A stretch of DNA of 64,000 nucleotides from Penicillium oxalicum (GCF_001723175.1 NC_064657.1:1612001-1676000), one strand, 5' to 3'. Counted from the stretch's first letter, positions 1 to 13,387 are shown. Program-made: numbers and translations. The notes: generated from the letters alone by a model not told the origin.

Positions 1-3000
1 ATTGGGCATTCGGCTCTGATCGATGGATGAGGGCTGAAAGGTCCCGCTTGACTGATGAGAGGTAGTCGAGGAAGATCCGGACGTCTTACGCCTTTCGTGA
101 TTGGCACCGGTGCTGAATTGAACCAGTAGCGGCGAAGAAGGTTGTGATGGCCGACTTGGCGACGAATTGGCTTGACTGAGGCCCGACGGAGAGGAAGGGC
201 GATTATTGCCCTTTGTGTGAGACAGGGTCCGCTGCAGAGGCATTGGGACCGGGCTGCCTTCAAGACTTGGGGAGGGCCCTGTCAAGGGCGTTTGAACGGT
301 CGACGAAGAGGTTGATTGACGGTGTTGAGCTTGCATTGCCTCTTGTCGCATCTTCTGAATCACATCCTTGTTGGCTTTCTCGAGCATCGGAAGATTCTTA
401 AAGTTGAAATTTCCAAAGTCATCGACCAAGGAGGGCTCACTCAGTCTTCGGCTTCGCGAGTCCCGAGCATCACGAACATGAGGTGGAATGTGCAAGGGCA
501 TCAATGGCCGCTTCATCGAATTGACCTGAGAGCGTACTTTGTAAAGTGCGTCATGAGGCCGATCCGGGTATGAGCCTGACGATGGGTGACCCTGGGGCGA
601 TTGCTGATCTTCAAGCTCCTCCGCAAAGGTCTGCAATGTTGCACCCCGAGCATCAAAGTACTCTGTGTCCTCCGGGTTCTCAATGTTGGGGACAAACTGA
701 GCCTTGTCTTCCAAGAGGGTGTCCCAATGGACGTCTGCAAACCAGGGGTGGCTTCGAATCTCTGCTCCACCATTGGGGTATTTTTCGTCGACGTTGGCAC
801 CGATACGTTCGCGCGGATTCAACGTCATAAGCTTGTTTATCAGGTCCATCGCCTCCGGGGTGGTGTACTCTTCTGGGTCTTCAGGCCAGTTGATTTTCCT
901 TTGTAGGATATTCTCAAAGACCTCATCTGGAGTGGGCGCGTTGAAGGGAGGATAGCCAAAGATGAATTCAAACATGATACAGCCCAGAGACCACCAATCA
1001 CTGATCTCATCTTGACCCACGCCATTGATTGTCTCCGGGGCCAGATAGTCGGGTGTTCCCACGAAACGGCGGTCGTGGTCCTCGGGATCGAACAAAGCCA
1101 TTACAGGTGGAAGCATGCTCTGCGGCGGCGGCGTACTGTGCGCCATCGGGTTGCTGAAGGTTGACTGCAGGGGATACAACCGAGGCGAATCACCAGCCTC
1201 GCTCTGCGACTCCTCCTCTTCGGCAAGACTGGGTGCAGAGAGAACGCTAGATGATACCCCATGGTGCTCGTGGCCATTATCGTTGAGTGAAAAGCTCCGG
1301 AACATACCATTCAAGCTGTCGCTACCAGCACTATCGCTGCGATAACCCGACGCTCGGCGAGAGCTTTGTCTGCTGGGACCAGTTTGATTGAGACTAAAGT
1401 ACGACGGCTGAACGTTCGCGGCCATATCCGGGGTGATCAATGGGGTCGAACCAGGCGAGGACATGGCTTGATAGTCAAAGGAGGCAGAGCGGGAAGAGGC
1501 GATAGAGATGGCACGAGGGAACGGGCCGTGTTTGAGCAGGTCAGGCGCAGGCTCATTAGGGCTTTTCAAGACACGCTTCTGTCGGCCAACCAAACCCATG
1601 CGAGAAAGACCAAAGTCGGTCAATTTCAGATGACCCTTCTGATCAATAAGCAGGTTATCCGGTTTGAGGTCACGATGGACGATGCCACGGTTGTGTAGAT
1701 GCTCCACGCCAAGAACCACTTCCGCAATGTATTTTTTGGCCCAATCCTCAGGAAGACCACCCAGGATCTTTACGAGCGATGCACAGTCACCGCCATTCAG
1801 GTACTCCATGACTAGATAGAGGTAATCCTTGCTCGCAAAAGTCCAATAGAGCTTCGCGACAAAATCGCTTTCACCTTGCCACATCATAATTGCTCTCTCG
1901 GCCTTCACATTCGTCACCTGGTTCTTGGCGATCATGTCCGCTTTCTTCAAAACTTTGATAGCGTAATACTCCCCGGTCGATTTCTTCTTGGACAGATACA
2001 CGCTTCCAAAGGCCCCCTTACTGATCGGCTTGATGATCTCAAAATCCTTGATCGATGGCGGGGCGGGACGCGGCTGCTGGCTCACAGAAGACAACCGGGG
2101 CGACGGAGGCGGTTTCACAATGTCTGAAGATGTTGCTGACGACTGACGGCGGTGGTGACGATGATGATGTGCTAGTTCACTAGCGTACGTCGAAGGTGAT
2201 ACGATAGGTGAGGGGAGACTTTCTGCGCCGTGCGAAAGTCGAGGCTTGGGCATTCGCAGCGGAGAATGGGGACCGGAGATGCGAGCAGGAGACTGCTGCC
2301 GCCGAGGCGAGCTTGACAGGCCTGGAAGCACCAGGCTTCTGCGTTTACGCTCAAGACTTCTCTCGGAGGATGGCGAGTCCGTACGCATGGCGCTGGCGAA
2401 GGCAGACATTGAAGGCATGCTACTATCGCTCGAATCGCCCGCATCGACATCGATCAGCGACAATCCCCGCCGAGTAGGTTGTGACGAGCCCAGCAAGCCA
2501 GCGGCACTTTTGTGCGATCGAGGCGTTGGACACTCAAGAGGGCTGTTCGAGGCCGTCGAAATGGCGGCAGAGGAAGATCGCTGCTCGCCTTGGGCAAGCA
2601 ACACACGGTCGGGAGAATTGCGCATGGACATCGTCAGGGCCGACGTCGTGGGCTTGCGGGGGATTGGCGCTGCGGGCAATGAGGATGAGGGCACGGATTC
2701 TTGACTCGGGGCACAAACTGGGTCACCCCTGTCGTCAACTGTACTCCCGTCCGCATCACTGGCAAATGCAGCATCCTGAAAGATCTCGTCGTCCGAGGAG
2801 CATGTGGAGTCGCTCAGCTGGCCGGCTGCGATGCGTTCAGCCTTGCTCAGTGCCGCAGTAATGCACTCCTCCACCAGCACGGTGTATTCGATTCGAATTC
2901 GCTCGGCGTATTCGACAATTTGGCGATGGCGCACGACAGCATCTACCTTGGCCTTGGCAATCTCTTCCGTGTCTCCAGCCAGGGCCGCCAGACCTTGCTC

Positions 3001-4426
3001 CTGCTCCAGCGTATTAGAACTGGGGGATGACCACTGCAGCACCTGCGCGATTCGGAATTCAGATTGCGGTGATAGGGTCCTAAATTCTTCTCCATTCTCC
3101 GGGCGCGGAGTCTCCTTGATGACCGGCATGCTGATCTCCAGTGCAGTATCGCACAGATCGAGAATCAGCTCGACGATTCGGGCTAGAGGACGTCGCACGG
3201 TGAATGCTCTTGGACGGCCCGGCGTGCTCATGCCGGAGACTGAGTGATCGCGGGAGCGTGGGGGGGTCCCCGGGGCCGAGCTGACCCCCGATGTGGGTGC
3301 CGAAGAGGGGCTCGAGCTGGTCGGCGACGGTCCAATGGGCAGGCCTTTGTACTCCGGCTGAACCAGTGGCAGGATATTGCCGTCGCTGCCGATCAACGGT
3401 CTCCCTTGACGAGCCTCCAATGCGTCCAGCACTCTCACGATGGCGTGGCGGTGTTCATTGAGGTTTTCCTGGGAGATTTGGACTTCCATCTCTGCTCGAT
3501 GTTCCTGCAAGCAAAGGTCTGAATGTTTCTCAAACCACCAGGGGGTGATCTGACGTTCACAGATACGACACAGAACCGGGGTCGGCGCAGGGTGCTTTGA
3601 GGGGTCCGGCTCGTTGGCAGCAGCTTCTGCCAGTTCGGTCAGGTAATTCGCGAGAACCTCGGCACCCACCCCCAGCGATTCAACAAGCTGAGGTGGTAGG
3701 TCAATGGTCACTTCTCGCGGTTGCGTGAGCGGTCGGAGCATCCACATGGACTGTGAAGAAGAGGCGCTGTTGTTAGCGATGATCACCAGAAATGACGAAC
3801 CGGGTGGACTCCTCGCCCTCCCAACGCCTTCCCCTCTGGGAAAGTAAATCAATTGCACTCACATGTCCAGTCTGGTTGTCCGTTCGCTCATACACCATAA
3901 TACCCTGACCCTCCATGGTGATGACATCCTGAGTCTGCAACCCTTCGGCCGGCGAGGATTGGGCGTGCGAGTCAACCATCGTGATGTCCTGCTTCGCTTC
4001 ACTCTGTGCGGTTCGCGGGCGTGGTTCGGGCGCAAATTTGAGCACCGACTCGGGGCCCATCTGCATGGTGAATCGGATGAACCGACTCCGGGAATCATCC
4101 ACCTTCATAGCCTCAACGGCGTCCCGGAACACGTTTTGATTGCCAACGAGCATGTCAGAAATCATCTGTCCTTCCACCGTTTCCGGGGCCGATCCGATGA
4201 CCTGTCTCCATGATGGGCTCACCCACTTGATGCGGCCCTCCAGGTCGAGATCGACGATGATGTTCAAGGTCTGTTCAGCGGCCTCCTTCAAGTCTTCCCT
4301 CTCCTCGCGCATATCTTCACTGAAAGACCGTCTCATGACTGGAGTGACATTTCGAGCCTCTTGCCGCAAGGCTGTCACGGCGGGCGGCGCCAGGAATTGA
4401 GAATCGGGGATCCCATTATTGGCCAT
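1..4426 (-). CDS. rim15: Rim15-type PAS/AGC protein kinase, partial (C-terminus beyond left edge)
   Basis: Serine/threonine kinase of the Rim15/Cek1/Ppk18 family, which couples nutrient and TOR/PKA signals to quiescence and stress responses. Exon 1 is 4426-3863, the intron 3862-3751, and exon 2 runs from 3750 through the edge with no stop, giving about 1,438 residues. A PAS region (about residues 40-120) contains LDLEGRIKWVSPSW. A Zn-binding CxxC...HxxxC motif lies at about C249, C252, H264 and C268. The kinase domain starts near residue 755, with VAIK-type Lys near 787, HRDLKPDN near 880, DFG at 900 and APE near 1093. The long insert of about 190 residues between DFG and APE is typical of this family. 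The C-terminal receiver domain expected in fungal orthologues would lie outside the window. The start at 4426 has an ideal context (ACACCATGG); a CAG just upstream could end a leader intron, so a more N-terminal start is possible. Confidence 0.93.
3751..3862 (-). other. Intron of rim15
   Basis: The donor is GTGAGT, a CTAAC branch site is present, and the acceptor is TTCACAG. Splicing joins ...NQTGH to SMWMLRPLTQ in frame, which is the linker between the PAS region and the Zn motif. Confidence 0.85.
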
Positions 4427-5110
4427 GGTGTCTGATCCAGCGGGCACCAGGTAGCCTGACGGCGCAATCTGCGAAAGACGGAGAAAGGGGTCCAGCGAGA
4501 AGCACTCCTTAGCTAAGATTCACAAATTCAAGAATTTCAACCGAGCCGGAAGTGGAAAGAGGGAAATAGCGCAGCAAGTTTCGACTGGGCCAAGCAGAAC
4601 CGTCTGCTGGTGGGCAGAGCGGGTGGCTCTTGGGGGCGAGGCTATGGATTCATTCGCGGATTTTCAGCAGGCCATGTTGCACCAGCAGAACGAGGCACAG
4701 ATCAAACCAAGCTTTGAGAGAAGCTCGCGACCGGCCAATGCCTCGTGGTGATGAAGTTGAGGGATGGGATGATGGATGTTTGTCAGGCGGATGAGTGGTC
4801 AGGTCAGGACGGAGGACAACGGAAGTCGGCCAAACTATGCGGGGAACGGGCGCGACAGGCGACGCGCAAGGTCGGGCATCGACGTCAACCCCAATGGAGG
4901 TTGACGGGAAAGTGAGCTCAGGACTGAAGATCAGAAAAAGTAGGTGTAAAAAGAGATTGAAATGAAGAGAGTTAGCGCATGGATCACAGATCACACCAGG
5001 GCTCTTTTTTTTTGAGGGGGGAGAGAAGAGAAATGCAGTGAAGTCCCGAAGATAAACTTGGAGGGGGCAGGAGGAGCGGTGGTGGACGTGAAGCACGGCC
5101 AACGATGATT
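4427..5110 (-). promoter_or_regulatory. Probable 5' leader/promoter of rim15
   Basis: This stretch is pyrimidine-rich on the minus strand, with a poly-T/A tract near 5007. An open frame of about 150 codons here has no family resemblance and is read as leader sequence. TTTCGCAG directly before ATTGCGCC at about 4470 could be the acceptor of a leader intron. No convincing donor was fixed by eye. Confidence 0.4.
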
Positions 5111-6603
5111 GGGCGATGGGGAGATCATCCGTGAGGCACTTGGACCATCAGGCGGTGGCCCACTCCTTGGCTGGACGGGGACTTTTTGGGTTCGACTGGA
5201 TCAGTGTCAGAGCGGCCAGGTCTCGACTAGTTTTTGTGTTCAATGGACTGCAGTTCGGTACACACGAGCAGAGATTATCAGTACAGACCGGCGATCTGAC
5301 TACAGAAAATGCGTCTGTGGTTGGATGTCTCAGAGATTGTATTTGATTCAAGTGGTGAAAAGGCAGAACATTAGAGGGAGCATTGGGTAGGTCGCCTAGG
5401 GCCCGAAACGAGTGGCCTTTACGATGGAATCTGTCAACCATCTCTGCCCTCCATCGAACTGGAATCAGACACAGTTGACAGGATGTGTTTTTGTGTACAG
5501 GTGGCATATGATACCTAAATGCATCGAGTAGACCACCCAAGGTTAGCGGCAAGCTTTCAAGCTCCATGTGTATAGTACAGAACCCATAAAGATGCGCATC
5601 TATTTCCACGATATTAATCCGAGAAGTCCATTTGTATTGCTCGAATCTGTGTACGAACGACCATCTCTGCTTTCCATGTGCCCCTTGATCCGCTACCTTG
5701 CTCACACCCGAGTCGAGTCGAGGACTGCTCTTGTCTCAACCCCTACAAAAATCCATTTCCATTACACGTTACATTCGTTCAATCTTCATAGAAGACCAAC
5801 CTACCAGCCCCTGCCACTTCTCGATGATTTTCCATTTTTTTTTCCATTTTTTCCATGAAAGGTGTCACCAGCCACGAGTGACCCATGGATGTCTCGCCGA
5901 AGAAGGGGAGGGAAGAAAAACCCTATTATCTCGCGGACCGATCCTCAATTGCGGAGTGCAATGCTGTATCGTCATGTACTAGTATGCACTGGAGTGACTT
6001 ATCCGCCCTTGCTGAGTATGACGTTTAATATCATTAATCGGGCGATGGGTGATTTACAGAGTACACTCGGCCGAGGCACATGGGAGCCTAGTAAGTGTAC
6101 GCAACTAGTAGTTTGCGTCTTTGATAAGCCACCGCCTGTACATTGATTTTCCAGATACTGTACTTGGCTTCTGCCATTTTTCTTCAATAACGAGTCGTTT
6201 TCGGTATGATTACTTTTTTCTTTTATTGTGCTGTATCTGTCCATACTCGTAGCAGCTACTGGTTGCGAGTGACAGTAGCTGCTCCAACCCAAGTCTTCAC
6301 TGAAGAGTGCCAACAAGATCGGTCGGACTCGACGGATAGGTACTTTTGTGCGATTCAAGCTCAGGAAGAACTATTCATGTGGCGGGTCAAGTCGCACTTC
6401 CTGGCAAGGGTGGAGATTCTGGATATCATTGGCATTTGTGAGCCATGCGACCTGCAGTAGCCATTCTTGTGCAGTACGGATGTTGTACCATTTGATGCTA
6501 TGCAGTGTGCAGTGTCGTGCTGCACTGGGCTACCCTCTCCTGTCTGCCAATGTACTACATCAATTCCTCGATCGTATCCCCCTCCAGCGTCCCTTTTCAA
6601 AAC

Positions 6604-6622
6604 AAAAAAAAAAAAAAAAAAA
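6604..6622. repeat. Poly-A run, 19 nt
   Basis: An uninterrupted run of A in a non-coding spacer. It is a homopolymer prone to length error in sequencing and replication. Confidence 0.9.
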
Positions 6623-7183
6623 GGCCTCGACCTCACTCCTGTGCAAGGCTGTTTATGTCTAATCAAGGTTCCCGGGAGCAATCGAATATAGTTTCACAAC
6701 TGCCGCGCCCCCTCCTTCCCATCTTCTGGGCTTATTTCCGAGCTATCCGTCCAGGAAGGCAGTTGACCTCGTGGGCAACTACAGGCAAAGAGATGGTGTC
6801 CCAAGGGAAGAAGACTACACCCGAATGACAAAACTGAGTTTGGGGGGGGCCTCCAATCTGCACGGGTTGACTGGACTGGAGCTTTACAGCCCGCCCTGTG
6901 TGGTGTGCACATCAAATACTCGAGCATGCACGGTACACCTGACCAGTCTGCCAACTGGACCAGGCCCACTGAATCGAGAATGGCATGAAAACCCAAGCCA
7001 AAGCCCGCTGCGAAGCTTAAAGGCTCGCTGACCATAGGCTTTGGAATCCTATAGCAGCAACCACTTGCAACTATCTTCCACCCCTTCATGCCTGTACACA
7101 CTCCCCGGGAATGTATCGAGATCCAATATGCACGTGAAGTGCCTGTGCCAGTGTGCGGGTGTGGACGACTGTCTCGTGACAAA

Positions 7184-7203
7184 GGGGGGGGGGGGGGGGG
7201 GGG
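7184..7203. repeat. Poly-G run, 20 nt
   Basis: An uninterrupted run of G in non-coding DNA. Such a run can form a G-quadruplex, and its length in the assembly may be unreliable. Confidence 0.9.
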
Positions 7204-9697
7204 AACTCCCCTAGTGGAAGGGTGTTACGAGCCCATTCGATCTGGTTCTGTGATGGAAAAAGAATGCTCTGCTCATCAGACAATGGGTCCTCTTTTCCGT
7301 GACCCGTTTGGACGCCACGGTCGACGCCTGGCGCATTTGTCCTTGCTCCTTTAAAGCCTAGACTACGGTACATACTTGATGTGGTACGTACTACATCCAG
7401 TACTGCAATGCACGAACTGACCGTTTATCTTCTAGTGGCCAGCCGACACGAGTCTGGCTTCGTTGTCGGCGCACCAAGCGCATTGCCTTGGAATTGCGGG
7501 CCGTGTGGGCTTCCCTTCGCTGGAAAATAGATTTTGTCCATCCAAACGGACTGTGCATGGACAAAGGTCAAATTTTCGCGAGGTTACGAGGGTGAAAAGT
7601 CTAGCAAAGATCTGATCGCCTCTACCCCCTTGAATTGAGGCATGATGGAATTATGATCTTGAGGGGGCCCGGGGAGGGAGGGGGGGGGCAGAAAGTGTAC
7701 CAGGGACAACAAAATCAGAAGGCCCAATACAAACTATCAGAGCCGGCGATGCTGGAGATGTAGATAAATCTGGCGATTCTGTTACACGAGTCCGTCCATC
7801 TCATTATGGCGGACGCCGGGGGGTGGGGACCACCCGCACAACATCGGGAGAGAGAGAGAGGTGTGAGTGGGACCCAAGATGCTGGCGGGGCTCCTTGGTT
7901 TTTGGTCTTGATTCTTGAATCATGGTCTGCAATCAAAAGGAGGGGGGGCAGTGGGAGAGAGAATAATAAGCGTAATCGCCATGGATCAGCTCGACCAGTG
8001 GTGGATTCCGTTACTCGTCGACCATCACAAGGGTCCCATATCTACCAGATCGGAAGTTGGGAGGGGAACCCTCATGGGGGAGCTGGTGCCAGGCAAGACA
8101 AAACTGGATTGGTCCGTCCAATTCACCCTCGTTCGCACGATGACCTTGGGTTGGTTCCAGCCGGATGATATTTCAAGAATGTTCGAGCATACGCCCGCAC
8201 TTGAGCAGCAGCGTGCGAGCCGGGTTGGGGTGGAGCGTAGTCGATCTGTGACTCCACAGCTCGTCTTCATGGCCGTTCGATGATTTTCTCTTTGGTCAAT
8301 TTGGGGGAAAAAGAAAAGTTCTGGGTGGGTTCGGATCGTTTACGCTTTGCGGGGTAGTGATCACCTGATGATTCATCCCCATGCTGACGTACTTTTGGGT
8401 TTGTCCCAGCCAACTCTTTCCACCTCGGACTTGCCTCCAGGATCCAGTCGGAGAGCATTGCCTTTGATCTTGGGGAGGTGATGGCGTAGAGAAATACGGA
8501 CAACCACCCGTTGCAATCCGATCCGAAGTCTCTGGTGAACTTTGTGCGACACCGGGATGAGCTCATGTTTCTTTTCGATCGGTCCAATAGACTCTGGATG
8601 AAACTTGACGTGAAAACACCCAGCTGTATGAAAATTGTAACCATACGCTCGTCTCAACAGAGGTATTGGGGACTGCGACTCAAAATCTGGCCTTTGGCGT
8701 CATGATGGGAAGGTCGTCAGTCCAGAAGAACAACACGCAGTTGAAACCAGACACGGCACCCCGTCCCTTCGTTCAGGGTTGCACTGTTTCTCCAGTCCAG
8801 GTTCTGTTAGGGATTCAGTAACTTCATGTCCACCCGTCTCTACGGGAAGTAACCCCCGGGAGGACCAACACCTCTGGCTGGGCAACACTGATCACCCAAA
8901 TTACTGTCGGGTACCACGTAGACGAGGGTCCACTGGTCACACTGCAGAGGACCGAATCATGGATAGGCCCAGCTAGAGATCGACACAGGCACGGCTGATC
9001 CATAAGGCAGATACAGATCATGACCTCGCGATGTGGGGATGAATGTGCTGGTAACGCATTTTTCTTGTGGCCGAGTGGGCGTCGTCGCACAGTTTCAAAA
9101 TCACAGGGGTACAGTTGCGTTGCTCGCTCGACTGTGTTCAGTTCCATAGCGCAGCCTCGACTTCTCCCCTTGGCTGAATACTCATTTATGACAAAGCTGG
9201 CAGTTCCACCGTGGGCACCAAGTTTGAGGAGAATTCAGTTTACACGGCTAGGGCAGTGGCCACTGACAGATATCAAGCCCCGAATGAAGTGCTCGCACAT
9301 ATATAGGTGGTATTGGTAGCCTTGTCGGATGACCTGTATATCTACGTACAACTACTAGGTACCAAAGTATGGAACTTTCAATAAGCCTTGAATGTACGAA
9401 TACAAATCACGTCCAGGCTACCTAGGTGCTTGGGGGGTGGGGGGGAGAAACCAAAACCTAATTGTATACATAATCAAAGGCCTTTCCACATCACTCATCC
9501 CTAAAAAAAGGAATCCATTTCTCTGACAAGACTGTAGAAGTCAAAACAGACTTGTCTGTATACCCAACACACGTCCCACAATTCATTGAAAGCAGATGAC
9601 CGTGATTGGGGATCGAGAGCCTCATCCAGCGTCACGCGACCACCCCCTTCCTGACCATGACCCAATGGCTTTGGGACCGCAACCATAGCCTCCAATC

Positions 9698-11770
9698 TTA
9701 GTGCGATGCAATAATGTCCGCGGCAATTTTCTCGGCAAGCATATCTGGCGAGTTCTGAAATAAGATGATGGACCAAAATGATCAGCTCGGAGGGGGAAAA
9801 CTCACAAACGACAGATTGAGGATGGCCCGGTGGTAATATCGGAAAAGCACTCGCATCGACGACTCGTAGTCCTTCCACCCCAAAGACTCGCGCTCGATGG
9901 TCGACGACAGCCATGCTATCAACTCGCGTCCCCATTTTGCACGTACATGACGCATGATAGATTGTCATCATTGTGTTCTTGATGATGTTCAAGATCTCTG
10001 CATCAGTTTGATATTGTGATCTGGGGAAATACTCGGGGCCAGTCAGAATGGCCTTCACGGCCGGGGTTTGGAACACCTCACGAATCCTTCTGTACGCGGC
10101 GATAGCCAGCTTTTGATCGCTCTCCGTATCGAGCCAGTTTGGATTGATAATGGGCAGATCTTTCACGTCCCCAGACCCCAAAGTCACATTGCCGCGTGAA
10201 GTAGGAGCAACGACGCTGGTCACAATAGAAGCGTACTGTCCTCGCGATGGCTGCTGGAAAAAGGGATTGGAAAAGTTTCCCACAAAGGCCGATGCTGCTA
10301 GATACTAAAGACACGTTGTAGCTCATAATCAACGGTCAGATTCTCAGCGACTTACCTCAATCTCGGGCCAGTCATCTGGAAACCAGCTCAAGGTGCTTTC
10401 CACTTCAGGGCCCAGTCCCCGCCTCGATGCTTTGGGAAGCTTTTCAAAAGCAAGGTAATCAGTCGACGGATTGGTCAGCATCCCGTCATGGAAGAGAAGA
10501 TATTTTGCAAGCTGTGATGCAAGCCCGAATGGATGCTGAGCCAACCATGCAAAGGTCTTCACAGAAACTGGGTAAGAAGGCCCAAAGAATACATGATCCC
10601 ACATGTTCTGACCTACACCAGGTAGTTCTGCGATGACTTCAATTCCATGCTGCCGAAGAACATCTTTGGGACCGATCCCGGACAGCATCAGCAGTTGTGG
10701 CGACTGAAAGGCCCCGGCAGATAGGATGATCTCATGTTTGGCCCGTAAGGTATAGCCCCATATACCACGAACTTTGACACCAGACGCTCGATGACGTCTG
10801 TCAAAGAGGATCTTTTGTGCTTGGGTTCTCTGATAGACAGAAATGGTGCCCACGTTTCGGGCAAAATGGAAAAACGCAGCATCGGAGCTGCTTCGAGTCT
10901 CGTCCGTGGGGCGAATAGTCATGGCACAGAATTGATGGCCCATTAGCATACCGCTGTCGAGACCATCAATTTCTTCTATACCGACTGCTGAGAGTCCCTG
11001 CCGAGCCCATGTGGAAAAAGGCATTGCGTAACGAGGATACGAAACGTGCAGCGGCTCACCCCGAGCATCGAAGGCCGACTGGTTATATGGTGTGTCCGGA
11101 CGAGTCGACTGGCGATCCGGTGGAAAAAAAGAAACGGTCCGCCTGAAATACTTCAATGTTTCATTGAAGGAATAGCTCGTATCATCAACAAGTTCGGCCC
11201 ATTTGTTCATGGCACCCTCGGAGGGACTAAAACTCGGTCTCAGTATTTGGGAGAATGCCTCAAAGGCAAATTTCACAGACCGTTGGTATATCATGAAATT
11301 CAGCGCGGATCTGCAATGAGCCCCAGTCAGTCATCCTCCATCAAAGCAAATGCGATCAGCACATACGAGCCACCGAGACACTTTCCACGTGGATAGTGGA
11401 TATCTCTGTTGTTGGCACCAGGGACCTGACGTGCGACGAAGTTCCAGTCAATTGAGGACGCTGTGGAAACACTTGCGCCAATGCCAATGTTCGCAGCACC
11501 CGGAATCTTGGAAATTGGACGCAGCCACTCATACTTGCCACCAGCTTCCACCAAGGCCACATGAAGTCCTTTTTCAGCCAAACGTGAGGCTACGGTCACT
11601 CCTGCAGTGCCTCCTCCGACTACAACATAGTCGTAGGTGGCGTCCCAAGGGAACGGAGGCCAGAGCCACATGCCTTTCCCGAGACTTGCAGCAGAGACTG
11701 ACAGGAGAAGCTTGTGTAGTATACACAATAGGTGTGCGACGACTTGTAAACCCCATAGAAAAAGCATCAT
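9698..11770 (-). CDS. GMC (glucose-methanol-choline) FAD oxidoreductase
   Basis: FAD-dependent oxidase/dehydrogenase of alcohols, aldoses or aromatic substrates; exact substrate unknown. Four exons on minus: 11770-11367, 11310-10356, 10304-9806 and 9744-9698, total 1,905 nt and 634 residues. An N-terminal hydrophobic stretch (residues 3-26) suggests secretion or membrane anchoring. The FAD-binding Rossmann motif is DYVVVGGGTAG (47-57) and the acidic residue ending the second strand is E75. The GMC signature YPRGKCLGGSSALN is rebuilt exactly by splicing of the first intron. Near the C-terminus are YHASCTCKMG and GHPQSVVYMLAEK, which carry the two conserved active-site residues of the family. 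The start at 11770 is the first of two adjacent ATGs. Length is usual for aryl-alcohol oxidase/versicolorin B synthase-like members. It lies head-to-head with a sugar transporter, with a decayed gene in between, which may hint at a shared substrate pathway. Confidence 0.9.
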
Positions 11771-11905
11771 ACCCAATCCTCACTCGCATGAGTGTCTTAT
11801 TTGAGGTGATATGGTCATCATTCCTTTGAGCTTTACGAATCTCCAGTCTTTGGACCGCGGTCTACGCCAGCGGAAAGATCGAATCACTGGCGCCTTCCTC
11901 GATTT

Positions 11906-12367
11906 ATGAAGCCAAATTGGCATGTGATTGAACGATTCGCCCGTTTAGCTGGAACTCGCGACTGGCGTGTAGACTCTCATGCTTGGTCTAGGCAGTATCG
12001 TCTCTGTATCATTTATGAGGTCGAGTATCTTTTCGGCCACAAACCTGATGACTTGAAGCTGTGGCAGATAGTGTGCCGGAAAGTAGGCCTGGAGGAACAT
12101 TTCTCAAGCATCGAAGAATGCCAAAAGGTGATTCCAGTCCATCTTTCATCACTGACATATCTGGTTAATCTGTTCACCACAGGCACTCTGGGAGGTCAAT
12201 TTCAATATTCACGATCTACTCGTTGCTAGAAGATGAACACCTTGCCGCAAACTTGGGACAGTATGGAGGCCTTGGCCGTGTACTCGCGGGCCATGAACAA
12301 GCTTTTTCCCTAGCACGAAGTCATGCGCAACGATATTCTGCGTGTGTTTCTTAAACATTTCAAGTGA
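11906..12367 (+). pseudogene. Decayed small fungal-specific gene (hypothetical family)
   Basis: Exon 1 (11906-12127) and exon 2 (12183-12236) splice through a good 55-bp intron and encode 91 residues containing RFARLAGTRDW, YEVEYLFGHKPDDLKLWQ and ALWEVNFNIHDLL. This resembles, from memory, a small uncharacterised protein family common in filamentous fungi. After the TGA at 12234 the expected C-terminal part continues in another frame (from 12239: ALAVYSRAMNKLFP), is broken by TAG at 12311, and resumes as NDILRVFLKHFK with a final TGA at 12365. One frameshift plus one nonsense codon therefore separate it from a full reading frame. A shortened 91-residue product is the alternative. Function unknown. 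Confidence 0.55.
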
Positions 12368-13387
12368 TTTGTGAGAGATGTTTCAGTTGTGAAAAGTGGA
12401 CATTTGTCTGGAAGTTCAGTCGAGGCAAATCGTGCTCTTGAGTTACTTTGAGTCAGCTACCAGATAGGATACTAATTAGAAATCATATTTTTTCTTGGAA
12501 ATACGTTCACCAAGATGGGGCAAAAGGATGATGGTTGATATAAGCGTATACAACAGCCTCTCACCTGCAGATGAACACTGGTATGGGTGGGTACTTCGAC
12601 CTGTCGAATAACTAATGTTGCAGAGTAGCCTATTGCTTCTACGTCTGAATGACTACTCATCTTCGTACCGACTCGAAGCCTCTCCCCCATCTGCAACCAT
12701 CGGTGGGCCCCTACGGGATGAATCATCTGTACCTGCGAGCAGATTTTTTCATATTCTTTCCAGACTCAGTGTCCGTTCTTACGTTATGATGGACGGCCGT
12801 TCCTCGACAGCTCTTGGGGGTGAACGGCTTGGCAGAAATGCGGAGATGAGGATCCACATTGGAGGAAGGGGGTCAAGACGTCGCCAACTGGCAAAAAGCA
12901 ACCGTCACAAGCGCATTTTATCCCGCCCGCTGTTTGAAAGGCGCAAACATGATCAAATGAGCTGCCCTCTATCGCGGGGGAAGGCCTGTTGAGGAGAGGC
13001 TCGAGCTGCTCCTTCCTTTTTCTGGTACGGTATCATGGCGTGCTATGGCGAAATCAGCGATCGTCGCTTGCGTGCTGTTTCCGGACGACAGCCCTCGAGG
13101 TAGTTGGGACACTCCCTTGCGGACCAATGAACAGTGTGCGCAAAGCTCCCACGTTGCTCGAATGGATAGAATTATGTGACTTGGATGACGTTGCACTGGA
13201 TTCACATCCTCAATTGAGCAGAGAAATAAAACGGTCTTGATGCACTTCTTTTGGACACCCCCGTCATGCTTGACAGATGACCTCCTTGCTTCTTTGTGCA
13301 ACGAGGGGGCCGATCACTTCAATCACTGTTAGTTAGTAGGTACAGCGACAATCCTTCCGTGTCAAAGCCACAGCTGGTATTGGCGTC
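12368..13387. other. Spacer upstream of the sugar transporter
   Basis: About 1 kb without a recognisable gene. Short open frames on both strands show no family features. It presumably contains the transporter promoter. Confidence 0.5.

Larger units (their letters stand above)
5111..9697. other. Intergenic spacer, no gene recognised
   Basis: About 4.6 kb between rim15 and the GMC oxidoreductase. Open frames are short, overlap on both strands and lack family resemblance or plausible splice chains. The stretch holds several homopolymers: poly-A at 6604-6622, poly-G at 7184-7203 and G-rich runs near 7676-7688. The last 200 bases (9500-9697) are the 3' side of the oxidoreductase gene. Confidence 0.6.

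Noticed and set aside
4650..5102. 150-codon minus-strand frame upstream of rim15
   Set aside because: Low-complexity, pyrimidine-driven composition (Ser/Pro/Leu/Phe) and no family resemblance; read as rim15 leader.
5148..5705. 185-codon minus-strand frame
   Set aside because: No domain, no splice partners and overlapping open frames on plus; likely chance.
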